Of a stretch of DNA of 64,000 nt, positions 1 through 6,648 are shown in pieces. A program made the translations under genes and the position numbers. Below the pieces are notes generated by a model. The model ran no database searches and was not told the DNA's origin. It worked only from the letters and a program-made list of their open reading frames with translations. The stretch is from JAIBJN01 sp963775395 (GTDB lineage: Bacteria > Actinomycetota > Thermoleophilia > Gaiellales > Gaiellaceae). Position 1 is the stretch's first letter. Every line of letters begins with the position of its first letter. The stretch is from NCBI GenBank assembly GCA_963775395.1, contig CAVZIX010000014.1, positions 1-64,000 of the forward strand. The letters run 5' to 3'.

Positions 1-1020
1 GACGCTCGAGTTCCTGGGCGAGGAGATCCTGCCCACCGGGCTCCAGTTCGAGGGCACCAACGTGGGCGGCCTCTCGAGCATCGCCTACGACGCCGACCGC
101 GACCTCTACTACGTGATCGCCGACGACGCGAGCGTCATCAATCCCGCCCGCTACTACACCTTCGAGCTCGACGTCGCCGACGGGAATCTCGACCCGGGCG
201 ACGTCGTGGTCGACGACGTGACGACGCTCCTCGACGCGGCCGGCCTGCCCTTCGCGGCCGCCTCTCTCGACCCCGAGGGCCTCGCGCTCACCAAGGACGA
301 CGAGCTCGTCATCACCTCCGAGGGCATCGCCACGACGGCTGATCCCGCCGTGGGTGCGCCTCTTTGGCCTCGACGGGCGCCAGCTCGAGGACCTGCCCGT
401 GCCGCTCGCGTTCATCCCGGACGCGATCCCGCAGACGCGCGGCGTGCGCCAGAACCTCGGCTTCGAGAGCGGCGCAACGGTCGGCCCGTACTTCTACACG
501 GGCTCCGAGGGCTGCGCTCGTCCAGGACGGGCCCGCCGCCGGCATTGGCGTCCCGAGCCCGGCGCGGCTTCTGCGCTTCAACCTGAAGACGGGCCGCCCC
601 GACCGGCAGTACGTCTACGTGACCGACCCGATCGCCGAGCCGCCGGTGCCGCCGACGAACTTCGCCGTCAACGGCCTCGTCGAGCTCCTGCCGCTCGACA
701 AGCACTCCTTCCTCTCGATGGAGCGCTCGTTCTCGGTCGGCGCGCCCGACACGGGGAACACGATCAAGCTCTACACGGTCGAGATCTCCGGCGCGCAGAA
801 CGTCAACGGCCGCGAGAAGCTCACCGGGACAGAGGAGCCCGTGACGAAGGAGCTGCTGCTGAACCTCGACGTGCTCGGAATCCCGCTCGACAACGTCGAG
901 GGCATGGCCTTCGGGCCGGACCTCGCCGACGGGCGGCGCTCGCTCGTCCTCGTCAGCGACAACAACTTCGCGCCCGCGCAGTTCACGCAGTTCCTGCTCT
1001 TCGCGTTCTCCGAGAAGTGA
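1..1020 (+). CDS. Esterase-like phytase-domain protein, 5'-partial and frame-disrupted
   Basis: The reading frame is open from the left edge, so the start lies outside the window. The translation resembles the esterase-like activity of phytase family of secreted hydrolases: a DPEGLAL stretch early, ALVQDGP near 514-534 and NVEGMAFGPDL near 890-925, ending in VSDNN. It is readable only by using three frames in turn. The first shift is repaired by dropping one C from CCC at 344-346, giving DPPWVRLF. The second is repaired by dropping one G from GGG at 509-511, giving SEAALVQDGP. Both repairs restore family-like sequence, so I favour sequence error over a decayed gene. The stop overlaps the next gene's GTG by 4 nt. 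Substrate unknown; a phosphoester hydrolase role is inferred from the family only. Confidence 0.75.
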
Positions 1021-1913
1021 GCTGGGTCGCCGTCGGCGTCCCGATCGACTCGGTCGGCCGAGCCGGCGGGACCGAGCACGCGCCCGCGGCCCTGCGCGAG
1101 GCGGGGCTCGTCGAGCGGCTCGGGATCGCCGACCGCGGCGACCTGGACGTGCGGATCCGAGGCGACGAGCGGGATCCGGAGACCGGCATCCTCGGCTCGC
1201 AGGACGTCCTGGCCATGACCGAGACGGTGCGCGAGGCGATTCGGGAGATGGTTGCCGCCGGCGAGCGGCCGCTCGTGCTCGGCGGGTGCTGCTCGCTCGT
1301 CCCAGGAGCCTTGGCGGGAGTGCGAGACGCGGCGGGCGAGGTCGGCATCGCGAACGTCGACGGCCACGTGGACGTCTACGACGGCGAGACGTCACCGACC
1401 GGCGAGGGCGCGGACATGCCGCTCGCGGTCGCGTTCGGGCTCGGGCCCGCCGCCTGGGTCGAGGCCTCGGGCGGGCCGTCCACGAAGCCCGCCAAGGCGG
1501 TGATCCTGGGCGCCCGCGATCCCGAGGAGGCCGAGGACATCGCGAACCTCCTCGCCGGAGACCTCACCGAGCTCCAGGTCCTCAGGCCCGACGATCTCCG
1601 CACGCGCGGCCTCGCGTCCTCCGGTGCGCAGGCCGCCGAGCGACTGGCCGCGCGCGTCGAGCGCTACTGGATCCACCTGGACGTCGACGTCCTCGACGAG
1701 CGCGCGATGCCTGCCACCGACTACCTCATGCCCGGCGGGCTGGAGTGGGACGAGCTCGCCGAGCTCATGGGCCCGCTGTGCGCCTCGCCGGTGGTCGCCG
1801 GCCTGAGCATCGGCTGCGTGAACCCCGAGAAGGATCCGGACGGCCGCCTGGTGCAGCGGACGAGCGATCTCGTGGTGGCCGCGCTCCAATCCGGACCACA
1901 GAGCACCTCGTAG
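1017..1913 (+). CDS. Arginase/agmatinase-family (ureohydrolase) protein
   Basis: 298 aa, GTG start overlapping the previous stop as GTGA, so probably translationally coupled. The ureohydrolase metal-site motifs are recognisable: D115-x-H117-x-D119 in NVDGHVDVYD and D222-x-D224 in HLDVDVLDE. These would hold the binuclear Mn site that hydrolyses guanidino or formimino groups. The first motif, normally GGDHS, reads G89-G90-C91-C92-S93, so the usual His ligand is Cys. Known relatives include GGDCS variants whose substrates are often unclear, so arginase, agmatinase or formimidoylglutamase activity cannot be assigned. No urea-cycle or arginine genes lie next to it. Confidence 0.85.
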   Translation: MSWVAVGVPIDSVGRAGGTEHAPAALREAGLVERLGIADRGDLDVRIRGDERDPETGILGSQDVLAMTETVREAIREMVAAGERPLVLGGCCSLVPGALAGVRDAAGEVGIANVDGHVDVYDGETSPTGEGADMPLAVAFGLGPAAWVEASGGPSTKPAKAVILGARDPEEAEDIANLLAGDLTELQVLRPDDLRTRGLASSGAQAAERLAARVERYWIHLDVDVLDERAMPATDYLMPGGLEWDELAELMGPLCASPVVAGLSIGCVNPEKDPDGRLVQRTSDLVVAALQSGPQSTS

Positions 1914-1963
1914 ACAACGGCGAGGAGAGTCGTTCCCGTCAGCCGGGCAGAAGGGGGTTCTGC

Positions 1964-2437
1964 ATGCAGCTCACCAGACGACTCGTGGCCGTCCTGTTCG
2001 TGGTCGCCGCGCTCGCGGCGCTCACCGTCGCGACACCGGCGGCGGCGACCGGCGATTCGGCCACCAAGTGCGCGGCCTACGCCGTGCTCAAGCCGGGCAA
2101 CGAGAATCCGCCGACGGCGTCCAAGACGCTGGGCGCGGCCGCGATCCACATCAACGGCACGACCCTGAGCTTCGCGGTCACGATCGCGAATCCGCAACGC
2201 GAGACGTTCTTCGCCGGCCACATCCACATTGGCGCCGCAGGCGTCAACGGGCCGGTGCGCGTCGCGCTCTTCCTGGGTCCGCCCAACAACCGGAGGCTGT
2301 TCTTCCAGGCGGCCCAGATCCAGATCTCGCAGACAGACGCGGACGCCATCTGCGGCGATCTCGCAGGGCACTACGTCAACTACCACACGACGACGTTCCC
2401 GGGTGGGGCACTCCGCGGCCAGCTGATCGGAGTCTGA
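1964..2437 (+). CDS. Secreted CHRD-domain protein
   Basis: 157 aa. ATG preceded by a purine-rich AGAAGGGGG site. Residues 1-30 form a Sec signal peptide (basic QLTRR, hydrophobic VAVLFVVAALAAL, then ATPAAA before the probable cleavage). The mature part matches the CHRD domain pattern: PGNENPP near residue 45, AGHIHIGAAGVNGPV near 85-100 and a C-terminal GGALRGQL. CHRD domains occur in chordin and in bacterial extracytoplasmic proteins; the bacterial role is not established. A GC-rich hairpin follows the stop, so the gene is probably monocistronic. Confidence 0.88.
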   Translation: MQLTRRLVAVLFVVAALAALTVATPAAATGDSATKCAAYAVLKPGNENPPTASKTLGAAAIHINGTTLSFAVTIANPQRETFFAGHIHIGAAGVNGPVRVALFLGPPNNRRLFFQAAQIQISQTDADAICGDLAGHYVNYHTTTFPGGALRGQLIGV

Positions 2438-2447
2438 CGGCAGCGGC

Positions 2448-2475
2448 GAGGGCGGGGGCTTCGGCTTCCGCCCTC
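2448..2475 (+). terminator. Terminator-like hairpin after CHRD gene
   Basis: Perfect 8-bp stem GAGGGCGG (2448-2455) / CCGCCCTC (2468-2475) eleven bases after the CHRD stop, followed by a weak pyrimidine tract (GTTTCGCTT). Confidence 0.6.
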
Positions 2476-2539
2476 GTTTCGCTTAACGCCTTCTTAGCGG
2501 AATAGCCCCTCTACTCCTTGCGTTCTCGCTAGTGTGGGA

Positions 2540-2606
2540 CCGCGGTCGTCGTGATGGCCGCGGCAAGGCAACGAGGCCTGCGGAGCAGCGCTCCACGGCC
2601 TTTTTT
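2540..2606 (+). promoter_or_regulatory. Two-hairpin leader ending in terminator with U6 tract, upstream of a 40-aa ORF
   Basis: Hairpin 1 pairs CCGCGG at 2540-2545 with CCGCGG at 2558-2563. Hairpin 2 pairs GGCC 2575-2578 with 2597-2600 and GGAGC 2582-2586 with GCTCC 2590-2594, and is followed directly by six T (2601-2606), the form of an intrinsic terminator. A near-perfect Shine-Dalgarno and a short ORF begin 25 nt later. The arrangement looks like an attenuator or riboswitch expression platform, but no known riboswitch class is recognised. Confidence 0.45.
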
Positions 2607-2630
2607 GATGCCCGAGAAGGAGGTGATCGC

Positions 2631-2753
2631 ATGGCAACCTGGACTCTCGTGACGGTGGGCTACCTCGTGCCGGCCGTCGTCGGCGCAGGTGGTTTCAAGC
2701 ACGCGGGCGAGCTGATGGCACGGTGGGGGCGCGCCTCCGCCGACGTGTGCTGA
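2631..2753 (+). CDS. Small 40-aa protein with very strong ribosome-binding site
   Basis: ATG preceded by AAGGAGGTGATC, the full anti-16S sequence, at 2617-2628. The product has a short hydrophobic stretch (TLVTVGYLVPAVVGAGG) followed by a basic/polar tail ending ASADVC. It lies between a leader hairpin with a U-tract and a strong downstream hairpin, so it is an isolated transcription unit. No family recognised. The quality of the start site is the main evidence that it is translated; it could be a regulatory leader peptide or a tiny membrane protein. Confidence 0.5.
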   Translation: MATWTLVTVGYLVPAVVGAGGFKHAGELMARWGRASADVC

Positions 2754-2767
2754 CCTCGAGGACGTGA

Positions 2768-2794
2768 GGGCCGGAGGTGTACGGCCTCCGGCCC
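2768..2794 (+). terminator. Terminator-like hairpin after 40-aa ORF
   Basis: Perfect 10-bp stem GGGCCGGAGG (2768-2777) / CCTCCGGCCC (2785-2794) with a 7-nt loop, 14 nt after the stop of the small ORF and before the FAD oxidoreductase. Confidence 0.6.
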
Positions 2795-2821
2795 CGTCCT
2801 ACCCTTTCTAGACTCGCGGCG

Positions 2822-4249
2822 ATGACGTTCCCCTGGCCCGAATCGCCGCCCACGGACGCGCAGCGTGCCGCCTTCGCCGACGCGGTCGTGCGTCCCTACT
2901 GGCTCGACGCACTGCCTGCGCGGGATCCGTTGCCCCAGCTCGATGGGCCGTCCGAGGCCGACCTCTGCATCGTCGGTGCTGGGTTCACGGGGCTCTGGGC
3001 GGCGCTGCACGCGAAGGCCGACGACCCCGGACGCGACGTGGTCGTGCTCGAGGCGGACACGGTCGGCTTCGGTGCGAGCGGGCGCAACGGCGGGTTCGCG
3101 CTCGGGTCGCTGACCCACGGGATCGAGAACGGCCTCGCGCGCTTCGCGGACGAGATCGACGAGCTCGAGCGGCTCGGCCGCCAGAACTTCGCGGGGTTCC
3201 TCGCCGACCTCGAGCGCCTCGGCATCGACTGCGATGTCGAGCTGACCGGCGACATCGGCGTCGCGCTCGAGCCGCACGAGCTCGCCTGGATCCCGGAGGC
3301 GGCCGAGCTCTACGAGCGCTTCGGCCAGGAGTACGAGGTCTTCGACCAGGCCGCCATCCGGGCCGAGGTCGCGTCGCCGACGTACCTGGGCGGCTTCTGG
3401 GCCAAGACCGATGCGGCCGTCCTCGACCCGGGCAAGCTCTGCGCCGGCCTGGCCGAGGCCGCGCTCGCCGCCGGCGTTCGGATCCACGAGCGCACGCGCG
3501 CCACGAAGATCGTCGACGACGGCGCGGGCGTGCGCGTCCTCACGCCGACGGGCCACGTCCGCGCTGGGCGCGTCCTGCTGGCGACGAGCGCCTACCCGCC
3601 GCTCTTACGGGCGATCCGCCGCTACGTCGCGCCGGTCTACGACTACGCGCTCATGACCGAGCCGCTCTCGCCGGCGCAGCGCGACGCGATCGGGTGGAAG
3701 CGGCGCCAGGGTCTCAGCGACATGGCGAACCAGTTCCACTACTACCGGCTCACGAAGGACGAGCGGATCCTCTTCGGCGGCTACGACGCGGTCTACCGCT
3801 ACGGCGGGCCGGTGCGGCCGGAGCTCGACGACGACGAGCGGGCCTTCGGGATGCTCTCGCAGCACTTCTTCACGACCTTCCCGCAGCTCGAGGGGCTTCG
3901 TTTCACGCACCGGTGGGGCGGTGCGATCGACACGTGCAGCCGGTTCGCCGTCTTCTTCGGGACGGCCCATCGCGGCCGCGTCGCCTACGCGGTCGGGTAC
4001 ACGGGGCTCGGGGTCGTCTCGACGCGCTTCGGCGCTCGCGTCGCGCTCGACCTCCTCGACGGGCGCGAGACGGAGGCGACGAAGCTGCGCTACGTCCGCT
4101 CGAAGCCCGTTCCGTTTCCGCCCGAGCCGCTGCGCTCCGGCGTGATTCAGCTCACGCGCAACCGCCTCGCCTCCGCCGACCGCAACGCGGGCCGCCGCGG
4201 GCTCTGGCTGCGGACGCTCGACCGGCTCGGCCTGGGGTTCGACAGCTAG
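2822..4249 (+). CDS. FAD-dependent oxidoreductase (DAO family, gamma-glutamylputrescine oxidase-like)
   Basis: 475 aa. The N-terminal dinucleotide fold is clear: DLCIVGAGFTGLWAA near residues 46-60, then VVVLEADTVGFGASGRNGG near 73-91, the flavin-binding pattern of PuuB/DadA-like amine or amino-acid oxidases. A C-terminal YAVGYTGLGV segment near residue 395 matches the second FAD contact. Likely oxidises a secondary or primary amine to imine with H2O2 or electron transfer. ATG chosen because it starts 30-45 residues before the Rossmann fold, as in the family. It stands alone between a terminator hairpin and a lipoprotein gene, so the substrate is undetermined. Confidence 0.88.
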   Translation: MTFPWPESPPTDAQRAAFADAVVRPYWLDALPARDPLPQLDGPSEADLCIVGAGFTGLWAALHAKADDPGRDVVVLEADTVGFGASGRNGGFALGSLTHGIENGLARFADEIDELERLGRQNFAGFLADLERLGIDCDVELTGDIGVALEPHELAWIPEAAELYERFGQEYEVFDQAAIRAEVASPTYLGGFWAKTDAAVLDPGKLCAGLAEAALAAGVRIHERTRATKIVDDGAGVRVLTPTGHVRAGRVLLATSAYPPLLRAIRRYVAPVYDYALMTEPLSPAQRDAIGWKRRQGLSDMANQFHYYRLTKDERILFGGYDAVYRYGGPVRPELDDDERAFGMLSQHFFTTFPQLEGLRFTHRWGGAIDTCSRFAVFFGTAHRGRVAYAVGYTGLGVVSTRFGARVALDLLDGRETEATKLRYVRSKPVPFPPEPLRSGVIQLTRNRLASADRNAGRRGLWLRTLDRLGLGFDS

Positions 4250-4314
4250 CGAAGGAATTCCGTCGCGCGGACGTCAGAAGAGTGTTACGTTCGTTACGAG
4301 GGAAGGAGCCAGGG

Positions 4315-4917
4315 GTGTCCAGCAGCAGGGGTTCCGGAAGGTACTGGGCGACTCTCGCGCTGTCGGTGCTCGTTCTCGGCGCAGGTTGCGGCGACGACGA
4401 GTCGCCGGCGTCGGCGACCGGGAGCGGCGAGGAGCCTACGGAGAGCGTCGTCTCGACCGAGCCGGCAGAGCAGCCGCTTCCCACCATAGAGGAGGTCCCG
4501 GATCCGGTCGCGCAGACTCGCGCGGCCATCCTGGCCGCGGCGAAGGCGCGGAACTACGAGGCGCTCGAGCAGGTGATCGACGCCGAGGTGTTTCTCTCCG
4601 ACTCCGGGTTCGGAGTCGATCCTGTGCCGGGCTGGCGCGCCCAGGGAACGATGCCGCTCGAGACGATGGAGGTATTGCTCGGGTTGCCGCACACGGTCGA
4701 GGAGACCGGCGAGGGCACGCTCTATCGCTGGCCGCGGTTCACCTCGAACTCGCACCCGGACGAGATATCGAGGCCAGAGAGGGACGCGTTGGTGGCGCTG
4801 CTCGGTGAAGACGGGCTTCGCACCGCCTTTTCGGCCGACTACGGCTACGTTGCGCCGCGCCTCGGGATCCTCGCCGATGGCACCTGGTGGTTCTTCGTCA
4901 CGAACCCGGCTCCGTGA
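4315..4917 (+). CDS. Predicted lipoprotein, function unknown
   Basis: 200 aa, GTG start with GGAAGGAG upstream. A signal peptide with lipobox LGAGC (Cys near residue 23) is followed by an acidic Ser/Thr/Glu-rich linker and a globular part of about 130 residues, with a WRAQGTMPLETMEVLLG segment and a C-terminal DGTWWFFVTNPAP. It should be lipid-anchored at the outer face of the membrane. No domain recognised with confidence. The upstream 65 nt contain a TTACG repeat (TGTTACGTTCGTTACG) that may be a promoter element. Confidence 0.75.
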   Translation: MSSSRGSGRYWATLALSVLVLGAGCGDDESPASATGSGEEPTESVVSTEPAEQPLPTIEEVPDPVAQTRAAILAAAKARNYEALEQVIDAEVFLSDSGFGVDPVPGWRAQGTMPLETMEVLLGLPHTVEETGEGTLYRWPRFTSNSHPDEISRPERDALVALLGEDGLRTAFSADYGYVAPRLGILADGTWWFFVTNPAP

Positions 4918-4955
4918 TCGCATCCTTCCGGCCGATGCGTTAGCTTGCGCCGCGC

Positions 4956-5429
4956 GTGAGCCTCTACGACTGGCTGCTCTCCCTGCACGTTCTCTCGGCC
5001 TTTGCCTGGGTCGCCGCGCTCGTGCTGTACTCGGTGGTCCTCGCGTCGGCCTGGGGAGCGAGCATCCCGAGCGACGTGGCCCGCATGTTCCGCGTGACGA
5101 AGGTGGGCGATGCCCTCATCGCGATCGGGATGATCGGGACGATCGTCTTCGGGGTCTGGCTCGCGCTCGACGAGTACGAGATCTGGGACGGCTGGATCAT
5201 CGCCGCCCTCGTCCTCTGGCTCGCCGCCGCGGCGACCGGCGGCCGTGGCGGCCAGCACTACAACGGCGTGCGCGACCGGGCGAATGCCCTGGTCGCCGAG
5301 GGCCGCAACGACCCGAACGCGGAGCTCGGCGCTGCGCTCAGGTCTCAGCGCGGGCTCGTGCTCCACAGTGCCACCGTCGTGATCACCGTGATACTTCTCG
5401 TCGTCATGATCTACAAGCCGGGTGCCTGA
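4956..5429 (+). CDS. DUF2269-like integral membrane protein
   Basis: 157 aa, GTG start. Begins SLYDWLLSLHVLSAFAWVAAL, the typical opening of the DUF2269 predicted membrane proteins, with about four hydrophobic helices and an HSATVVITVILLVVMI C-terminal helix. It is followed after 3 nt by a second membrane protein with the same opening logic (LLHVLGASVLLGALI), so the two probably form a heteromeric membrane unit. Function unknown for the family. Confidence 0.8.
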   Translation: MSLYDWLLSLHVLSAFAWVAALVLYSVVLASAWGASIPSDVARMFRVTKVGDALIAIGMIGTIVFGVWLALDEYEIWDGWIIAALVLWLAAAATGGRGGQHYNGVRDRANALVAEGRNDPNAELGAALRSQRGLVLHSATVVITVILLVVMIYKPGA

Positions 5430-5432
5430 GCG

Positions 5433-5900
5433 ATGCTTGCCGCCATCCGCCCGGACGACTGGAATTTCCCGCTCCTCCTGCACGTGCTCGGCGCGTCGGT
5501 CCTGCTCGGGGCGCTCATCACGGCCATGACCGCGCAAGTCGTCGCCTGGAAGCGCCCCACCGATGTCGTCCCGTTCGCGCGGCTGTCGTTCCGCACCCTC
5601 CTCATCGCTGCGATCCCGGCGTGGATTCTCATGCGGGTCGGCGGCGAGTGGGTCGCCTCGAAGGGCTGGAACGACATCGACCCGCCCCCGGCCTGGCTCG
5701 ACATCGGCTACATCACGGCCGAGGCCGGCGGTCTCCTCATCCTGGTCTCGACGATCCTGGCCGGCATCGGCGCGCGCCGGCTCGGCCGGAGCAACGGCGA
5801 GCAGGGCGCCACGCTCGTCCGCGTCGCCACGGTGCTCGTCGTGCTGGTCACGATCGCCTACGTGATCACCACGTGGGCGATGTCCGCCAAGCCGGACTAG
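5433..5900 (+). CDS. Integral membrane protein, apparent paralogue of the preceding DUF2269-like protein
   Basis: 155 aa. ATG 3 nt after the previous stop, hence the same operon. Four hydrophobic segments are visible: LLHVLGASVLLGALITAM, FRTLLIAAIPAWILM, a central GGLLILVSTILAGIGA and the C-terminal VATVLVVLVTIAYVI. The Leu-His-Val-Leu opening aligns with the upstream gene's LHVLSAF, suggesting an ancient tandem duplication. Role unknown. Confidence 0.78.
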   Translation: MLAAIRPDDWNFPLLLHVLGASVLLGALITAMTAQVVAWKRPTDVVPFARLSFRTLLIAAIPAWILMRVGGEWVASKGWNDIDPPPAWLDIGYITAEAGGLLILVSTILAGIGARRLGRSNGEQGATLVRVATVLVVLVTIAYVITTWAMSAKPD

Positions 5901-5942
5901 GCCGAACCGGCCGTTCCGCATCGTCCCGGGCAGCCACGTCCC

Positions 5943-6126
5943 GGTGCCAGGCACCTGGCCGTGTCCGCCGCGGACACTCTGTGGACGACGCTCCGATCCT
6001 GGAGCCGGATCGCGGGCTCCCCGTTCACATTTCGTCCCCCGAGAGCCATGACCCGGGGTCAGACCCCGGCGTGTCCGTTGGGGACGGTGAGTCGCCTGAG
6101 CCCGCGCCGACCCCTGGCGCGGGCTC
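5943..6126. repeat. Cluster of REP-like palindromes in a 296-nt gene-free stretch
   Basis: Between 5900 and 6197 there is no credible gene but several palindromes: GGTGCCAGGCACC at 5943-5955, GTGTCCGCCGCGGACAC at 5961-5977, GGAGCC/GGCTCC at 6001-6020, CCGGGGTCAGACCCCGG at 6053-6069, and GAGCCCGCGCC/GGCGCGGGCTC at 6098-6126. GGGGTCAGACCCC and GTGCCAGGCAC resemble REP-type repeats found in many bacterial genomes, often mobilised by RAYT transposases. None of the units encodes a protein. Confidence 0.6.
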
Positions 6127-6196
6127 GGGCCACCGACCGCCAGAGAGACCCGTTCCCGATCGGCCCGTCCTCTAACGCGAGAACTACACTCGCGCG

Positions 6197-6586
6197 GTGA
6201 GCGACCGGCGGACGATCGACGACGTGCTCGCGGAGGCTCGGGAGGGCCTTCGCCGCCTCACGCCGGAGGAGGCGCACGAAGCGGCGGTGGGCGGGGCGGT
6301 GCTCGTGGACGTCCGCTCGGAGGACGAGCGGCGTCGTCAGGGCGTCCTCGTCCCGGGTGCGCTGCACCATCCGCTCTCGGTCGTGCACTGGCGGCTCGAC
6401 CCGGGCGTTCGCACGCACAACCCCAAGCTCCCGCTCGACGCGCGCGTGATTCTGCTCTGCCGCGAGGGCTATTCCTCGAGCCTTGCGGCCGCCCTCCTGC
6501 GGGCGATCGGCTTCCCGCGCGCGACTGACGTGGTCGGCGGCGTCGACGCCTGGCGCGAGGCCGGGCTGCCTCTCGACCCGTACTAG
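6197..6586 (+). CDS. Rhodanese-like domain protein
   Basis: 129 aa, GTG start. A single rhodanese fold: LVDVRSEDERRRQGVL near residues 36-51, a CH-like GALHHPLSVVHW segment, and the active-site loop C88-REGYSS followed by AAALLRAIGFPRATDVVGGVDAW. The loop cysteine is present, so sulfurtransferase or persulfide carrier activity is possible. Precedes aconitase by 62 nt on the same strand; a role in Fe-S supply would be speculation. Confidence 0.88.
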   Translation: MSDRRTIDDVLAEAREGLRRLTPEEAHEAAVGGAVLVDVRSEDERRRQGVLVPGALHHPLSVVHWRLDPGVRTHNPKLPLDARVILLCREGYSSSLAAALLRAIGFPRATDVVGGVDAWREAGLPLDPY

Positions 6587-6648
6587 GCCCGTTTCACCCT
6601 CGCCGGCCGCGGTCACAAGAAAGGTTAGACCTAGAATCGAGGGAAGAA

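Noticed and set aside
2540..2606. Known riboswitch class upstream of the 40-aa ORF
   Set aside because: I could not match the conserved cores of common classes (cobalamin, TPP, SAM, glycine, ykkC); only the hairpin/terminator layout is supported.
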